DNA of 64,000 bases from Pelagibacteraceae bacterium AG-337-G06 (GTDB lineage: Bacteria > Pseudomonadota > Alphaproteobacteria > Pelagibacterales > AG-422-B15), in NCBI GenBank assembly GCA_003282175.1, contig QBZX01000003.1, forward strand, positions 62,001 through 126,000, read 5' to 3'. The number at the start of each line of letters is the position of its first letter. The first letter of the stretch is position 1. Of the stretch, positions 9,428-19,111 are shown in pieces. A model generated the notes under the pieces. That model had not been told where the DNA came from, did no database searches, and saw only the letters and a program-made list of their open reading frames with translations. Position numbers and translations under genes: made by a program.

Positions 9428-10861
9428 TTAGTTAGCCAATACGTGTTTATGTTCATTTGTTTTTTTATCTATTTTCTTCTTTATAATATTTGAAATCTTT
9501 TGAATTGATTCATTATATTCATCGGAAGGTAAAGAGTCTGAAACTATTCCACCACCACAGCCAATTGTTAAGTAGTTATCTTTTATTGTCATTGTTCTTA
9601 TAGGAATATTGAAGTCAGCATTTCCATTAAATGAAATATATCCTATAGCTCCACAATATACTCCTCTTTTACTATTTTCTAATTCCGAAATGATTTCCAT
9701 GGCTCTTATCTTTGGTGCACCTGTTATCGATCCTCCAGGCAATATAGAAAGTAGCAAATCTAAGATATTTAATTCCTTTTTGATGTAACTTTTTATGGTT
9801 GATACAAGGTGGTGAACATTTTTATAAGACTTAATCTTGGCTAGTTCCGTCACTTTTACTGATCCCCTCTCACTTACTCTTGAAATATCATTACGAAGTA
9901 CGTCAACGATCATTAAATTTTCTGCAAGATTTTTCTTACTATTTTGCAAATAGCCTTTTAAATCTCGATCTTGCTGCTCGTTATTGCCTCTTTTTATCGT
10001 ACCCTTAATTGGAGATGTTGTAATCTCGTCATCTTGTAATTTAATTAATCTCTCAGGTGAATAAGAACAAACCGTAAGATCATCAAAATTTAAAAATGCT
10101 GAAAACGGTGTTGAAGTTTTATCTCTATAATTCAAATATATTTCAAGAGATGTTAAATTTCTTTTATTATTTGAAAAAAATTTATGAGTGTAATTGGCTT
10201 GAAAAATGTCACCCTGATTGATGTATGAGATGATTTTCTTTATATTCTTTATATAATTTTGTTTAGTTATTTCTGGTTTCCAAGAATCTTTGTGTTCAAT
10301 GGATCTTGTTGCTGAAATATAGGGTACTTTGTAAATTGATAGTAATTTATTTCTTCTGTTTGTGTGCGAAGACTCATTTTTATTTAGTTTAAGATGATCC
10401 AGATTAAGAGAAAATAAATATGATTTTTTTAGTTTCAGATCAAACGCAAAAACAAAATCATATAAGCCAAAAATCGAATCAAATGCTGAATCATCTTTTT
10501 TTGATATCTGTTTAATTTTCTCTATATTTAAACAAGTATCATATGTAATATATCCTGCTAATCCGCATTGAAAGTCAGGTAAATATTTTCTTTTATTATG
10601 TTTCGTTTTATTAATAAGATTATTTAGGAAACGCTTTTTAGAAATTTTTATTAGTTTATCATTTTCGTATAACTTATTTTTTTTTAATTTGTAGATACAT
10701 AGTGGATCTACTGCTAAATAGGTATATCGATTGTCTTTTGAAAACTCACCAGCACTATCTAAGAGTATCTGATTAGTAAACGTTTCAAATTTTTTAATAA
10801 CATCTGTTGGTTCCAAATATTTTAATTTTTGTACCCTAAGTTTATTATTTTTATTTTCCAT
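9428..10861 (-). CDS. pabB: aminodeoxychorismate synthase component I
   Basis: Chorismate-binding motifs: GDIFQANYTHKF, SPERLIKL, TSPIKGTIKRG, MIVDVLRNDISRV, LLSILPGGSITGAPKIRAMEII. Start re-assigned to ATG at 10861 (MENKNNK); the ORF-track N-terminus MAELVDAPDSKSGAF... is translated tRNA. Confidence 0.92.
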   Translation of the reverse strand: MENKNNKLRVQKLKYLEPTDVIKKFETFTNQILLDSAGEFSKDNRYTYLAVDPLCIYKLKKNKLYENDKLIKISKKRFLNNLINKTKHNKRKYLPDFQCGLAGYITYDTCLNIEKIKQISKKDDSAFDSIFGLYDFVFAFDLKLKKSYLFSLNLDHLKLNKNESSHTNRRNKLLSIYKVPYISATRSIEHKDSWKPEITKQNYIKNIKKIISYINQGDIFQANYTHKFFSNNKRNLTSLEIYLNYRDKTSTPFSAFLNFDDLTVCSYSPERLIKLQDDEITTSPIKGTIKRGNNEQQDRDLKGYLQNSKKNLAENLMIVDVLRNDISRVSERGSVKVTELAKIKSYKNVHHLVSTIKSYIKKELNILDLLLSILPGGSITGAPKIRAMEIISELENSKRGVYCGAIGYISFNGNADFNIPIRTMTIKDNYLTIGCGGGIVSDSLPSDEYNESIQKISNIIKKKIDKKTNEHKHVLAN

Positions 10862-10872
10862 ATTGCCATTCT

Positions 10873-10957
10873 TGGTAGGGATATCCGGAGTCGAACCGGA
10901 ACGCCCGAAGGCACCAGATTTTGAGTCTGGCGCGTCTACCAATTCCGCCATATCCCC
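10873..10957 (-). tRNA. tRNA-Leu (anticodon CAA), CCA encoded
   Basis: Minus strand GGGGATATGGCGGAATTGGTAGACGCGCCAGACTCAAAATCTGGTGCCTTCGGGCGTTCCGGTTCGACTCCGGATATCCCTACCA: acceptor GGGGATA/TATCCCT, AC stem CCAGA/TCTGG with loop CTCAAAA, long variable arm, T-arm TCCGGTTCGACTCCGGA. Confidence 0.96.
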
Positions 10958-11046
10958 ATTCTATAAATTATTCTTTAAACCATTATTATAATGAATAAGA
11001 GCCTAAAGTTATTATGTATGCTAATATATGTATATTACCATAAGTT

Positions 11047-11646
11047 ATGTTAAACACTATTTATCAAAAATTTAAGCTATATTTCGTCTCTAAAACTTTA
11101 CAGTTTTCTAATAGTCCTTATGCGTATCCTTTTCTATTTGTAATTTGCTTAATAGAAGCAATCATATTTCCATTACCTCAGGAAATTATTATGATTCCTA
11201 TGATGGCAGTCAATAAAGCTAAGATCTATATGATTGCATTTGTTTGCCTTACTGGCTCCTTAGCGGGTGCTGTTATTGCTTATTTCATCGGACTGTTTCT
11301 GTTTGAAAGCCTTGGCATGCTTATACTTGAAACGTTACATATGAATAACGCTTTCTATGATTTTGTAAGCGATATTGAACAATATGGATTTTTATATGTG
11401 TTTATTGGGGGCTTTACTCCTTTACCTTTTAAAGTTGTAACTTTATCGAGCGGTTTCCTAAATATTAATTTTTTAATATTTATTCTTGCTTGTATCTTAT
11501 CAAGATCAATTAGGTTTTTTTTAATTGGTTTTTTAATTAAAACGTACGGTGAGCTGGTAATGCGTGAATTCGAGAAAAGATTAACTCTTTATTCAATTTT
11601 TTTTATAATAATAATATTATTAATTTTGTTTTATATAAGCGCTTGA
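11047..11646 (+). CDS. DedA/SNARE-associated (VTT domain) membrane protein, YqaA-like
   Basis: Polytopic; FPLPQEIIMIP..., GSLAGAVIAYFIGLFLFESLG, FIGGFTPLPFKVVTLSSGF are DedA-type motifs. Confidence 0.85.
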   Translation: MLNTIYQKFKLYFVSKTLQFSNSPYAYPFLFVICLIEAIIFPLPQEIIMIPMMAVNKAKIYMIAFVCLTGSLAGAVIAYFIGLFLFESLGMLILETLHMNNAFYDFVSDIEQYGFLYVFIGGFTPLPFKVVTLSSGFLNINFLIFILACILSRSIRFFLIGFLIKTYGELVMREFEKRLTLYSIFFIIIILLILFYISA

Positions 11647-11653
11647 TTAAATA

Positions 11654-12127
11654 ATGAACTCAATAAATCTTAACCTATATGTCTCATTAATTACATTGAT
11701 TATAGTTTTTATTCTCGAATATATTTTCAAATTAATTCCATGTGATATGTGCTTAGTCGAAAGATACCCTTACTACGCCCTTATATTATTAAGCATTATC
11801 GCAATGTATTTAGTAAAAATAGAGAAAACAGGATTAAAAAAAATAATAGATTATTTATCAATCTTAACAATTTTATTTGGTTGCATTTACACTCTAAGGC
11901 ACGTTGGCGTTGAAAGAGGCATTCTTAATCTAAGTACCGAATGCTCAGGTTCGCTGGTTAATACGTCAGATAAATTGGCATTGCTTGAGGAGCTTAATCA
12001 AGCTGCATTAGTAAGATGTGATGAAGCAACTTATTTATTTAACTTTATATCAATTGCAGAATCTAACTTGATTTTGATGACTTTTCTCTTATTTATAAAT
12101 ATATATTTTTTGGTAAAAAAGAAATGA
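11654..12127 (+). CDS. dsbB: disulfide bond formation protein B
   Basis: Four-TM protein with CDMCLVERYPYYALI (CxxC..R.PY) and an EC / RC cysteine pair region. Confidence 0.85.
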   Translation: MNSINLNLYVSLITLIIVFILEYIFKLIPCDMCLVERYPYYALILLSIIAMYLVKIEKTGLKKIIDYLSILTILFGCIYTLRHVGVERGILNLSTECSGSLVNTSDKLALLEELNQAALVRCDEATYLFNFISIAESNLILMTFLLFINIYFLVKKK

Positions 12128-12651
12128 ATGCAAAAAGAAAAATTTTAGAGAAAATTGTTCGAGTTGACCAAGCCGGTGAGGTAGGTGCCCAACAAATTTA
12201 TGAAGGCCAAAAATTAGTATTCAAGACTTTAAAAAATAAAAAAGACTACGATCAAATTTCACGAATGGCAAATGAAGAAAAAGAGCATCTCGACTACTTT
12301 AATGAACTTGCAAAAAAAGAGTCTATAAAACCTACTAAATTATCAAACTTATTTGGTGTTGGTGCTTTTGCAATGGGCATTGGTACTGCCCTCTTGGGTC
12401 GAAAAGCTGCATATGTTTGTACTGAGGCGGTAGAAGAAGTTATTGAAGCCCATTATCAAAAACAAATAGATGAATTAGACGGTATTCACGATGATGTAAG
12501 AGAAAAAATAATTAAGTTCCAAGAAGATGAAGTAGACCATAAAAATACTGCCATTAATGAGGGGTCTCAACAAGCATTAGGCTATAGCATTTTGAGAAAA
12601 ACAATTAACGAGACTACCAAGCTAGCAATCTTTATGGCAGAGAGATACTAG
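12124..12651 (+). CDS. coq7: 2-polyprenyl-3-methyl-6-methoxy-1,4-benzoquinone monooxygenase (COQ7)
   Basis: RVDQAGEVGAQQIYEGQ, EEKEHLDYFN, CTEAVEEVIEAHY, EDEVDHKNTA diiron carboxylate motifs. Confidence 0.95.
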   Translation: MNAKRKILEKIVRVDQAGEVGAQQIYEGQKLVFKTLKNKKDYDQISRMANEEKEHLDYFNELAKKESIKPTKLSNLFGVGAFAMGIGTALLGRKAAYVCTEAVEEVIEAHYQKQIDELDGIHDDVREKIIKFQEDEVDHKNTAINEGSQQALGYSILRKTINETTKLAIFMAERY

Positions 12652-13209
12652 TTATTTTTCTAGTTGTATATCCCAGTATAGAAAATCCATCCAACTTTCG
12701 TGAAGAAAATTTGGTGGGAATGATCTTCCACATTTGTCTAAATCAGCCATTGTTGGTATCTTCGGATAATTTTTCGGCTTCATGCCCGAGTGTTTGAGAA
12801 GTTTGCCTCCTTTTTTTACATTACACATTGAACATGCAGTTACAATATTTTCCCATGTTGTTTCTCCCCCGTGCGCTCTAGGTAATAAATGGTCGAATGT
12901 TAAATCTTTTTTCGAACCACAGTATTGGCAACTAAACTTATCTCTTAAAAAGACATTGAATCTTGAAAAAATAGGATTTCGAGTTGGCTTGATATAAGTC
13001 TTTAAACTTATGACGCTTGGCAAATACATCTGGAAGCTTGGACTGCTAATTTCACGAGTATAATTAGAAACAATATTTACTCTTCCTAAAATTACTGCTT
13101 TTACACTATCTTGCCAACACCACAGGGAGAGGGGGTAATGACTTAATGGACGAAAGTCAGAATTCAATACGAGAGCAGGACATTTTTCTAATGGCACGCG
13201 AACAGTCAT
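12652..13209 (-). CDS. HNH endonuclease family protein
   Basis: FSCQYCGSKKDLTFDHLLPRAHGGETTWENIVTACSMCNVKKG is a clear HNH motif. Probable start MTVRVPLEKCPALVLNSDF at 13209. Confidence 0.92.
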   Translation of the reverse strand: MTVRVPLEKCPALVLNSDFRPLSHYPLSLWCWQDSVKAVILGRVNIVSNYTREISSPSFQMYLPSVISLKTYIKPTRNPIFSRFNVFLRDKFSCQYCGSKKDLTFDHLLPRAHGGETTWENIVTACSMCNVKKGGKLLKHSGMKPKNYPKIPTMADLDKCGRSFPPNFLHESWMDFLYWDIQLEK

Positions 13210-13262
13210 ATAAATATAATATATGCATATACACCTTAAATTCAAAAAAATTTTGTGTGAAA

Positions 13263-13916
13263 TTAATTTGAAAATTTTTCAGTTATGAAATCTATAGCAA
13301 TTGAAAGTCCGTCTTGGGCAATTGAATGTGGAGTATTTGGTGAAATGTGGGCTTTTACATCTAATCCAATACCCTTCAATTTTTTTTCAGCTTCAATTGT
13401 ATCCTGGTAAGGCACCATTGGGTCAGCATCGCCATGTATAAGATAAATGGGAGGCTTAGACTTTAACTCTTTATCCAACAATTCTGGTGCAATTAATCTA
13501 CCTGAAAATCCTACAATTGCCCTTATTGGCTTTGGTCTCCTTAGACCAACATGAAGGCTCATCATAGTTCCTTGACTAAATCCAACAAGGGCTAAATCTT
13601 GATCAGTTAGATTGTAATGCTCAAGTTGCTCATCAATAAAATTATTAAGAGTATCGGCAGCGGTTAAAACACCTTTCCAGATTGTAGCAGGATCTCCCGA
13701 TTGAAAATCAAACCACTGATAACCCATGGGATTCATGCCACATTTCTCTGGTGCATTAGGAGATAAGAAAACTGCATCTGGAAGCGTTGGCTGAAAATAA
13801 TTGGCTAAGCTAATTAAATCATTTCCATCTGCACCATATCCATGACAAAAAATTACAATTTTTTTTGGGTTCTTTGAGTTAACTGCTTCAATAACGGGGC
13901 CATTAAGAATTGACAC
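13263..13916 (-). CDS. phospholipase/carboxylesterase (alpha/beta hydrolase)
   Basis: FCHGYGADGNDLISLA, GFSQGTMMS (GxSxG), IHGDADPMVPY, NTPHSI. Confidence 0.92.
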   Translation of the reverse strand: MSILNGPVIEAVNSKNPKKIVIFCHGYGADGNDLISLANYFQPTLPDAVFLSPNAPEKCGMNPMGYQWFDFQSGDPATIWKGVLTAADTLNNFIDEQLEHYNLTDQDLALVGFSQGTMMSLHVGLRRPKPIRAIVGFSGRLIAPELLDKELKSKPPIYLIHGDADPMVPYQDTIEAEKKLKGIGLDVKAHISPNTPHSIAQDGLSIAIDFITEKFSN

Positions 13917-15871
13917 TAGGAAACTCTTTTCTCAACAATTCCAACAATATCACTCATAATATCTTTGAGCTGGTAGTTTTTTGGCGTGTATACTGCTTCT
14001 ACTCCATTGTTTATTAATAGTTTTTCATCTTCAGTTGGAATGATTCCACCAACAATGACTGGTATATCATCTATTTTATTTTTTTTCATTTCGTTCATAA
14101 TTTCTCCAACAAGTTGGACATGTGACCCAGATAGAATTGAGAGACCGATAATATGAACATCTTCTTCAACTGACGACTTAACTATTTGTTCAGGTGTTAA
14201 TCTGATTCCCTCATATAAAACATCCATACCACAATCACTAGCACTAACAGCTATTTGTTCAGCGCCACTTGAATGACCATCGAGACCTGGCTTGCCTACA
14301 AGGAACTTGATACGTCTGCCTATTTTATCTGATATATTTTCAACTCTTTTTCTAATTGCACTATAGTCATCATTGTTAGTTGGCTGAATATTGCTTATGC
14401 CTGTTGGTGCTTTAAATTCTCCAAAAACATCTCTTAATACAGCTGACCATTCACCTGTTGTAACTCCAGCTTTTGCAGCAGCTATAGATGGTTCCATCAA
14501 ATTGCTTCCATTATTTGCTGCATCAATCAAATCTTTTAATGCTTTATCTACGACCCCCTGGTCTCTATTTTTTCTCCATTGTTGAATAGCATTCACCTGT
14601 TCACTTTCAATTTTGGGATCTATTGTCTCTATTCCTCCATCAGAAGAAGTTAGAGGTGACTCTTCAGTTTCTACAAAGTCATTCACGCCAACAACAATTT
14701 GTTCTTTACTGTTTATTTTTCTTAATCGTTCTTTTTGTGAGTTAACAAGTTCTTGTTTCAAATAACCACTTTCAACTGCCTTAACAGCGCCTCCTATAGA
14801 TAATATATGATTAAATTCCTCATACGCTGCTTCTTCAAGTGCTTTAACTTTTTCATCTATAACTTTTGAGCCATTAAATATATCTTCAAAATGAAGTAAA
14901 TCAGTTTCAAAAGCAACAATTTGTTGGAGCCGTAGGGACCACTGCTGATCCCACGGTCTTGGTAAACCCATTGCTTCATTCCATGCAGGTAATTGCACAG
15001 CCCTGGCTCTTGCATCTTTTGACAAAACAACCCCGAGCATTTCAATCAAAATTCTATATACATTATTTTCTGGTTGTTGCTCTGTTAACCCAAGACTATT
15101 TACTTGCATGCCATATCTAAATCTTCTATTTTTTGCGTCTTTCACTTTATATCGTTCTTTCGTAATTCGATCCCATAAAGAAACAAACGCTCTCATCTTA
15201 CACATTTCAGTGATAAACTTGATTCCAGAATTAACAAAAAAACTTATTCTACCAACAACGTTCTCAAATTCTTCCTCTGTTAATGTTTTTGAAGACTGCA
15301 CTTTATCAAGATATGCCACTGCAATTGAGAGTCCAAAAGCAAGCTCCTGTTCAGGTGTTGCTCCAACTTCAACTAAGTGATAAGGGCAAACATTTATTGG
15401 ATTCCAATTAGGCATTTCTTTGAATGTAAAAGTAATGACATCTGAAATAATTCTTAAGCTAGGATCTGGAGGTAAAATGTAAGTTCCTCTAGATAAATAT
15501 TCTTTTAGGACGTCATTTTGAGTTGTACCTCTAAGACTGCTTCGGTCAATACCTTGTTCATCAGCTACTGCGATATACAAACTGAGCAGCCACGCTGCAG
15601 TTGCATTGATGGTCATTGAAGTATTCATTTTATCTAAAGGAATTTGATTGAACAAAGACCTCATATCTCCAATATGAGAAATTGGAACTCCTACCTTGCC
15701 TACTTCACCTTTTGATAATATGTGATCGCTATCGTAGCCAGTTTGAGTTGGCAGATCAAAAGCCACTGATATACCGGTTTGACCCTTGGAAAGGTTCTTA
15801 AGATACAGTTCATTTGACTTTTTGGCAGACGAATGTCCTGCATAAGTTCGTATAAGCCAAGGTTTATCCAT
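13916..15871 (-). CDS. ecm: B12-dependent acyl-CoA mutase, probably ethylmalonyl-CoA mutase (MeaA/Ecm)
   Basis: RTYAGHSSAKKSNELYLKNLSKGQTGISVAFDLPTQTGYDSDH resembles MeaA; C-terminal B12 domain VGKPGLDGHSSGAEQIA (DxHxxG); divergent from ccr. Confidence 0.9.
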   Translation of the reverse strand: MDKPWLIRTYAGHSSAKKSNELYLKNLSKGQTGISVAFDLPTQTGYDSDHILSKGEVGKVGVPISHIGDMRSLFNQIPLDKMNTSMTINATAAWLLSLYIAVADEQGIDRSSLRGTTQNDVLKEYLSRGTYILPPDPSLRIISDVITFTFKEMPNWNPINVCPYHLVEVGATPEQELAFGLSIAVAYLDKVQSSKTLTEEEFENVVGRISFFVNSGIKFITEMCKMRAFVSLWDRITKERYKVKDAKNRRFRYGMQVNSLGLTEQQPENNVYRILIEMLGVVLSKDARARAVQLPAWNEAMGLPRPWDQQWSLRLQQIVAFETDLLHFEDIFNGSKVIDEKVKALEEAAYEEFNHILSIGGAVKAVESGYLKQELVNSQKERLRKINSKEQIVVGVNDFVETEESPLTSSDGGIETIDPKIESEQVNAIQQWRKNRDQGVVDKALKDLIDAANNGSNLMEPSIAAAKAGVTTGEWSAVLRDVFGEFKAPTGISNIQPTNNDDYSAIRKRVENISDKIGRRIKFLVGKPGLDGHSSGAEQIAVSASDCGMDVLYEGIRLTPEQIVKSSVEEDVHIIGLSILSGSHVQLVGEIMNEMKKNKIDDIPVIVGGIIPTEDEKLLINNGVEAVYTPKNYQLKDIMSDIVGIVEKRVS

Positions 15872-16004
15872 TGTTTTTTAACGTTTTTTTTGTGAATAAT
15901 TAAATCGTTTTCACTAAAATGTATATACTAATCTATTTTAAATGGCTATAAACCTAGAAAAAAGAAACAACAGATTTATATAAAGACACTACAGGAGCTA
16001 ATTT

Positions 16005-17240
16005 ATGACGACTGAAGAAAAAGATATTTATGCAATCGGTGAAGTCCCACCTCTTGGATATGTCCCAAAAAAAATGCACGCTTGGGTTATTAGAAGAGAC
16101 CGTCACGGCAATCCCATGAAATCATTTCAGGAGGAAGAATTTGATATACCTGAAGTTGGCTCCAACGATGTTTTAATTTTTGTGATGGCTGCTGGTGTTA
16201 ATTATAATGGAGTTTGGGCTGGTCTTGGTAAACCTGTGTCTACTTTAGATATGACGAAAAAAGATTATCACATTGCAGGTTCAGATTGTTCTGGAATAGT
16301 TTGGAAAGTTGGCTCTGGAGTTAAAAAGTGGAAAGTTGGTGATGAAGTAATCATCCATGGAATGCAATGGGATCACGAAGATGCTGAAGTTAATGGCGGT
16401 GAACCAATGGTTTCAAAAACAAATAAGGTGTTTGGTTACGAAACTGCTGACGGAACTTTTGCACAATTTACATCTGTTCAAGCTCATCAAGTCTTACGTA
16501 AACCACCAAATCTCTCTTGGGAAGAAAGTGGTTGTTACATGTTAACGCTTGCGACAGCGTACAGAATGCTTTTTGGTCATGCGCCCAATGAATTAAAACC
16601 TGGTGATTTTGTTTTAATATGGGGAGCGTCAGGTGGTCTCGGAAGTATGGCGGTCCAACTTGCAAAGATTGTTGGAGCCAAGCCTATTGGTATTATCTCA
16701 GACAACTCAAAAATAGATTATGTAAAAAGTCTTGGAGCTGTGGGAGTGCTAAACAGAAAAGACTTCAACTGTTGGGGTGAACACCCGGATATTGATGATG
16801 CTGAAACATATGGAAACTATATGAAAGAAGTTAGAAAGTTTGGTAAGGCATTATGGGAATTCACAGGAAAGGGAAACAATGTAGATATGGTCTTTGAACA
16901 TCCAGGAGAAACAACAGTTCCTGTATCTTGCTTTGTTGTAAAGCCTGGTGGAATGGTTGTTATTTGTGCGGGTACAACAGGCTACAATTTAACTTTAGAT
17001 GCAAGATATCTATGGATGCAAAGTAAAAGGCTTCAGGGCTCACACTTTGGAAATTCGAAGCAAGCTAATGCAGCAAACGAGCTTGTTATTGATGGTACTT
17101 TAGATCCTTGTATGTCTGAATTATTTGCATGGAAAAACATTCCTGATGCACATGAAAAAATGCTCAACAACGAACATAAAGGTGGCAACATGTCTGTTCT
17201 TGTCGGTGCGGCAAAAGAAGGTCAAAAGTCTCTCAACTAA
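16005..17240 (+). CDS. ccrA: crotonyl-CoA carboxylase/reductase
   Basis: VPPLGYVPKKMHAWVIRRDRHGNPMKSFQEE..., AGVNYNGVWAGLGKPVS, WGASGGLGSMAVQLAKIVGA; MDR-family enzyme of the EMC pathway. Confidence 0.95.
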   Translation: MTTEEKDIYAIGEVPPLGYVPKKMHAWVIRRDRHGNPMKSFQEEEFDIPEVGSNDVLIFVMAAGVNYNGVWAGLGKPVSTLDMTKKDYHIAGSDCSGIVWKVGSGVKKWKVGDEVIIHGMQWDHEDAEVNGGEPMVSKTNKVFGYETADGTFAQFTSVQAHQVLRKPPNLSWEESGCYMLTLATAYRMLFGHAPNELKPGDFVLIWGASGGLGSMAVQLAKIVGAKPIGIISDNSKIDYVKSLGAVGVLNRKDFNCWGEHPDIDDAETYGNYMKEVRKFGKALWEFTGKGNNVDMVFEHPGETTVPVSCFVVKPGGMVVICAGTTGYNLTLDARYLWMQSKRLQGSHFGNSKQANAANELVIDGTLDPCMSELFAWKNIPDAHEKMLNNEHKGGNMSVLVGAAKEGQKSLN

Positions 17241-17250
17241 TTATAACGCT

Positions 17251-18906
17251 ATGAACCAATTAATTTTAAAATGCCAAAAAGCTCTTATTACTGTCGATAA
17301 GTATTATGATGCTGCCTTACAGCATGTTAGAGGTGAACTTATAGTTGATGGTAAATTATCAAGAGACAATCTTGATAAAGAGCAGCATGCAGCTCACGGA
17401 CTTTCGTGGATTGCAGCTTACAGAGCAACTCTAAAGGAAATGGTAAACTGGGCAGAAAATTTATATAAGGACTCTGCTTTTAATGAGACAGAGCAACTTA
17501 TGCTTCAGATCATATTCTCAGAATATTGTGCGCAGATAAAATCAGGTATTCCAATGTCACAACTTGAGTATGTGCGGCCACAAGACCTGGGTCTTAAAAA
17601 TGGTTTATTTCAGGAGAACGGTACTGAGGAATTTAATGACTTAATTCTCAATGGTAACAGTGCTGATGACAGAATGAAGCTTGCACAATTATTAAAGGAT
17701 GGATTTAGCAGTAAAAACTTTGGAAACAGTAATCTTGATGAGACTACATCTATTATCAGAGATCAGTTTAGAAAATTTGTTGAGGATGATGTCACACCAC
17801 ATGCTCACGAATGGCATTTAAAAGATGATTTAATACCAATGCAAATCATTGAGAAGATGTCTGAGATGGGAGTTTTTGGTCTCACGATCCCTGAGGAATA
17901 TGGTGGTTTAGGAATGTCCCGTTTTGTAGACTGTGTTGTGACTGAAGAGCTCGCTCGAGGCTATATTGGCATTGGATCATTGGGAACACGAGGTGATATT
18001 GCTGCTGAATTATTAATAACAGGCGGAACTGAAGATCAAAAATTAAAATTTCTTCCTAAAATTGCTTCAGGTGAAACTTTGCCATGTGCAGTACTCACGG
18101 AACCTCATTCAGGTTCTGATATGGGATCTTTCAAGACAAGAGCAGTAGCTAATGGTGAACATTACACAATTACTGGAAATAAAACTTGGGTAACACATGG
18201 CGCGCGCAGTGATGTGATGATGCTCCTTGCTAGGACTAATCCTGACGAAAAAGGTTACAAAGGTTTGTCGATGTTTTTAGCAGAAAAACAAAGGGGTGAT
18301 GATGATAATATGTTTCCTGATGATGGCATTAGTGGTGGGGAAATTGAGGTCTTGGGCTATAGAGGAATGAAAGAGTATGAAATGGCATTTGATGGATTTA
18401 AAGTAAAGAAAGAAAATCTATTAGGTGAAGAAGAAGGAAATGGATTTAAACAGATGATGGAAACTTTTGAGTCAGCAAGAATTCAAACTGCAGCAAGAGC
18501 TTTGGGTGTTGCGCAATCGGCATTTGAAACATCCATGCAATACGCTATTGATAGATTGAATGTTACTGGACAATCTCTTTATGATAAGCCAAGAAATGCC
18601 TCTAAAATTGTATCAATGGCAACTGAAATAATGGCTGCACGACAGTTGACTTATTATGCTGCAAGGGAAAAAGATAAAGGTCACAGATGTGATCTTGAAG
18701 CAGGTATGGCTAAAATGCTTGCCGCAAGAGTTGCCTGGGCATGTGCTGATAATGGCTTACAAATACATGGGGGTAATGGATTTGCTCTTGAATACCCTAT
18801 CAGTAGAATACTATGTGACTCAAGAATACTGAATATTTTTGAAGGCACTGCTGAGATACAGGCAGACATTGTCACGCGAAGATTAGTGTCAACCAATCCA
18901 TCATAA
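17251..18906 (+). CDS. mcd: methylsuccinyl-CoA dehydrogenase (acyl-CoA dehydrogenase family with N-terminal extension)
   Basis: LTEPHSGSDMGSFKTRA, GNKTWVTHGARSD, NIFEGTAEIQADIVTRRL; directly downstream of ccr. Start MNQLILKCQKALITVDKYYDAALQHVRGELIVDG at 17251; the track start at 17125 overlaps ccr. Confidence 0.92.
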   Translation: MNQLILKCQKALITVDKYYDAALQHVRGELIVDGKLSRDNLDKEQHAAHGLSWIAAYRATLKEMVNWAENLYKDSAFNETEQLMLQIIFSEYCAQIKSGIPMSQLEYVRPQDLGLKNGLFQENGTEEFNDLILNGNSADDRMKLAQLLKDGFSSKNFGNSNLDETTSIIRDQFRKFVEDDVTPHAHEWHLKDDLIPMQIIEKMSEMGVFGLTIPEEYGGLGMSRFVDCVVTEELARGYIGIGSLGTRGDIAAELLITGGTEDQKLKFLPKIASGETLPCAVLTEPHSGSDMGSFKTRAVANGEHYTITGNKTWVTHGARSDVMMLLARTNPDEKGYKGLSMFLAEKQRGDDDNMFPDDGISGGEIEVLGYRGMKEYEMAFDGFKVKKENLLGEEEGNGFKQMMETFESARIQTAARALGVAQSAFETSMQYAIDRLNVTGQSLYDKPRNASKIVSMATEIMAARQLTYYAAREKDKGHRCDLEAGMAKMLAARVAWACADNGLQIHGGNGFALEYPISRILCDSRILNIFEGTAEIQADIVTRRLVSTNPS

Positions 18907-18907
18907 G

Positions 18908-19111
18908 ATGCCAGGATTTTTATACTATTTATTAATACCCATTTCTTTGTTGGCAGTACTAGCTGTATTGGGTACAGGGATATATGCTATGTTTAAGGGT
19001 GGAGACTTCAACAAAAAATACGCGAATAAATTGATGAGATTAAGGATTACACTTCAGTTTGTCGCTATTGTTATTATCATGAGCGCGTTGTACTTTTCTA
19101 CTAATAGTTAA
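18908..19111 (+). CDS. HIG1 domain / twin transmembrane protein
   Basis: 67 aa, two TMs, GGDFNKKYANKLMRLRITLQFVAI is HIG1-like. Confidence 0.8.
   Translation: MPGFLYYLLIPISLLAVLAVLGTGIYAMFKGGDFNKKYANKLMRLRITLQFVAIVIIMSALYFSTNS

Noticed and set aside
10862-10951. N-terminal 30 aa of the 507-aa ORF (MAELVDAPDSKSGAFGRSGSTPDIPTKNG)
   Set aside because: This is the translation of tRNA-Leu, a classic annotation artefact; pabB starts at 10861.
10873-10957. tRNA-Leu as an integration site for a genomic island
   Set aside because: Flanking genes are core functions on both sides and no integrase or tRNA 3'-end direct repeat was seen.
12652-13209. HNH endonuclease as a possible defence or homing element
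   Set aside because: A stand-alone HNH protein of this type is common in Alphaproteobacteria; no intron, intein, methylase or toxin partner nearby.
17125-17250. Extended N-terminus of the acyl-CoA dehydrogenase ORF overlapping ccr
   Set aside because: Out-of-frame read-through of the ccr coding region; ATG at 17251 gives an N-terminus consistent with methylsuccinyl-CoA dehydrogenase.
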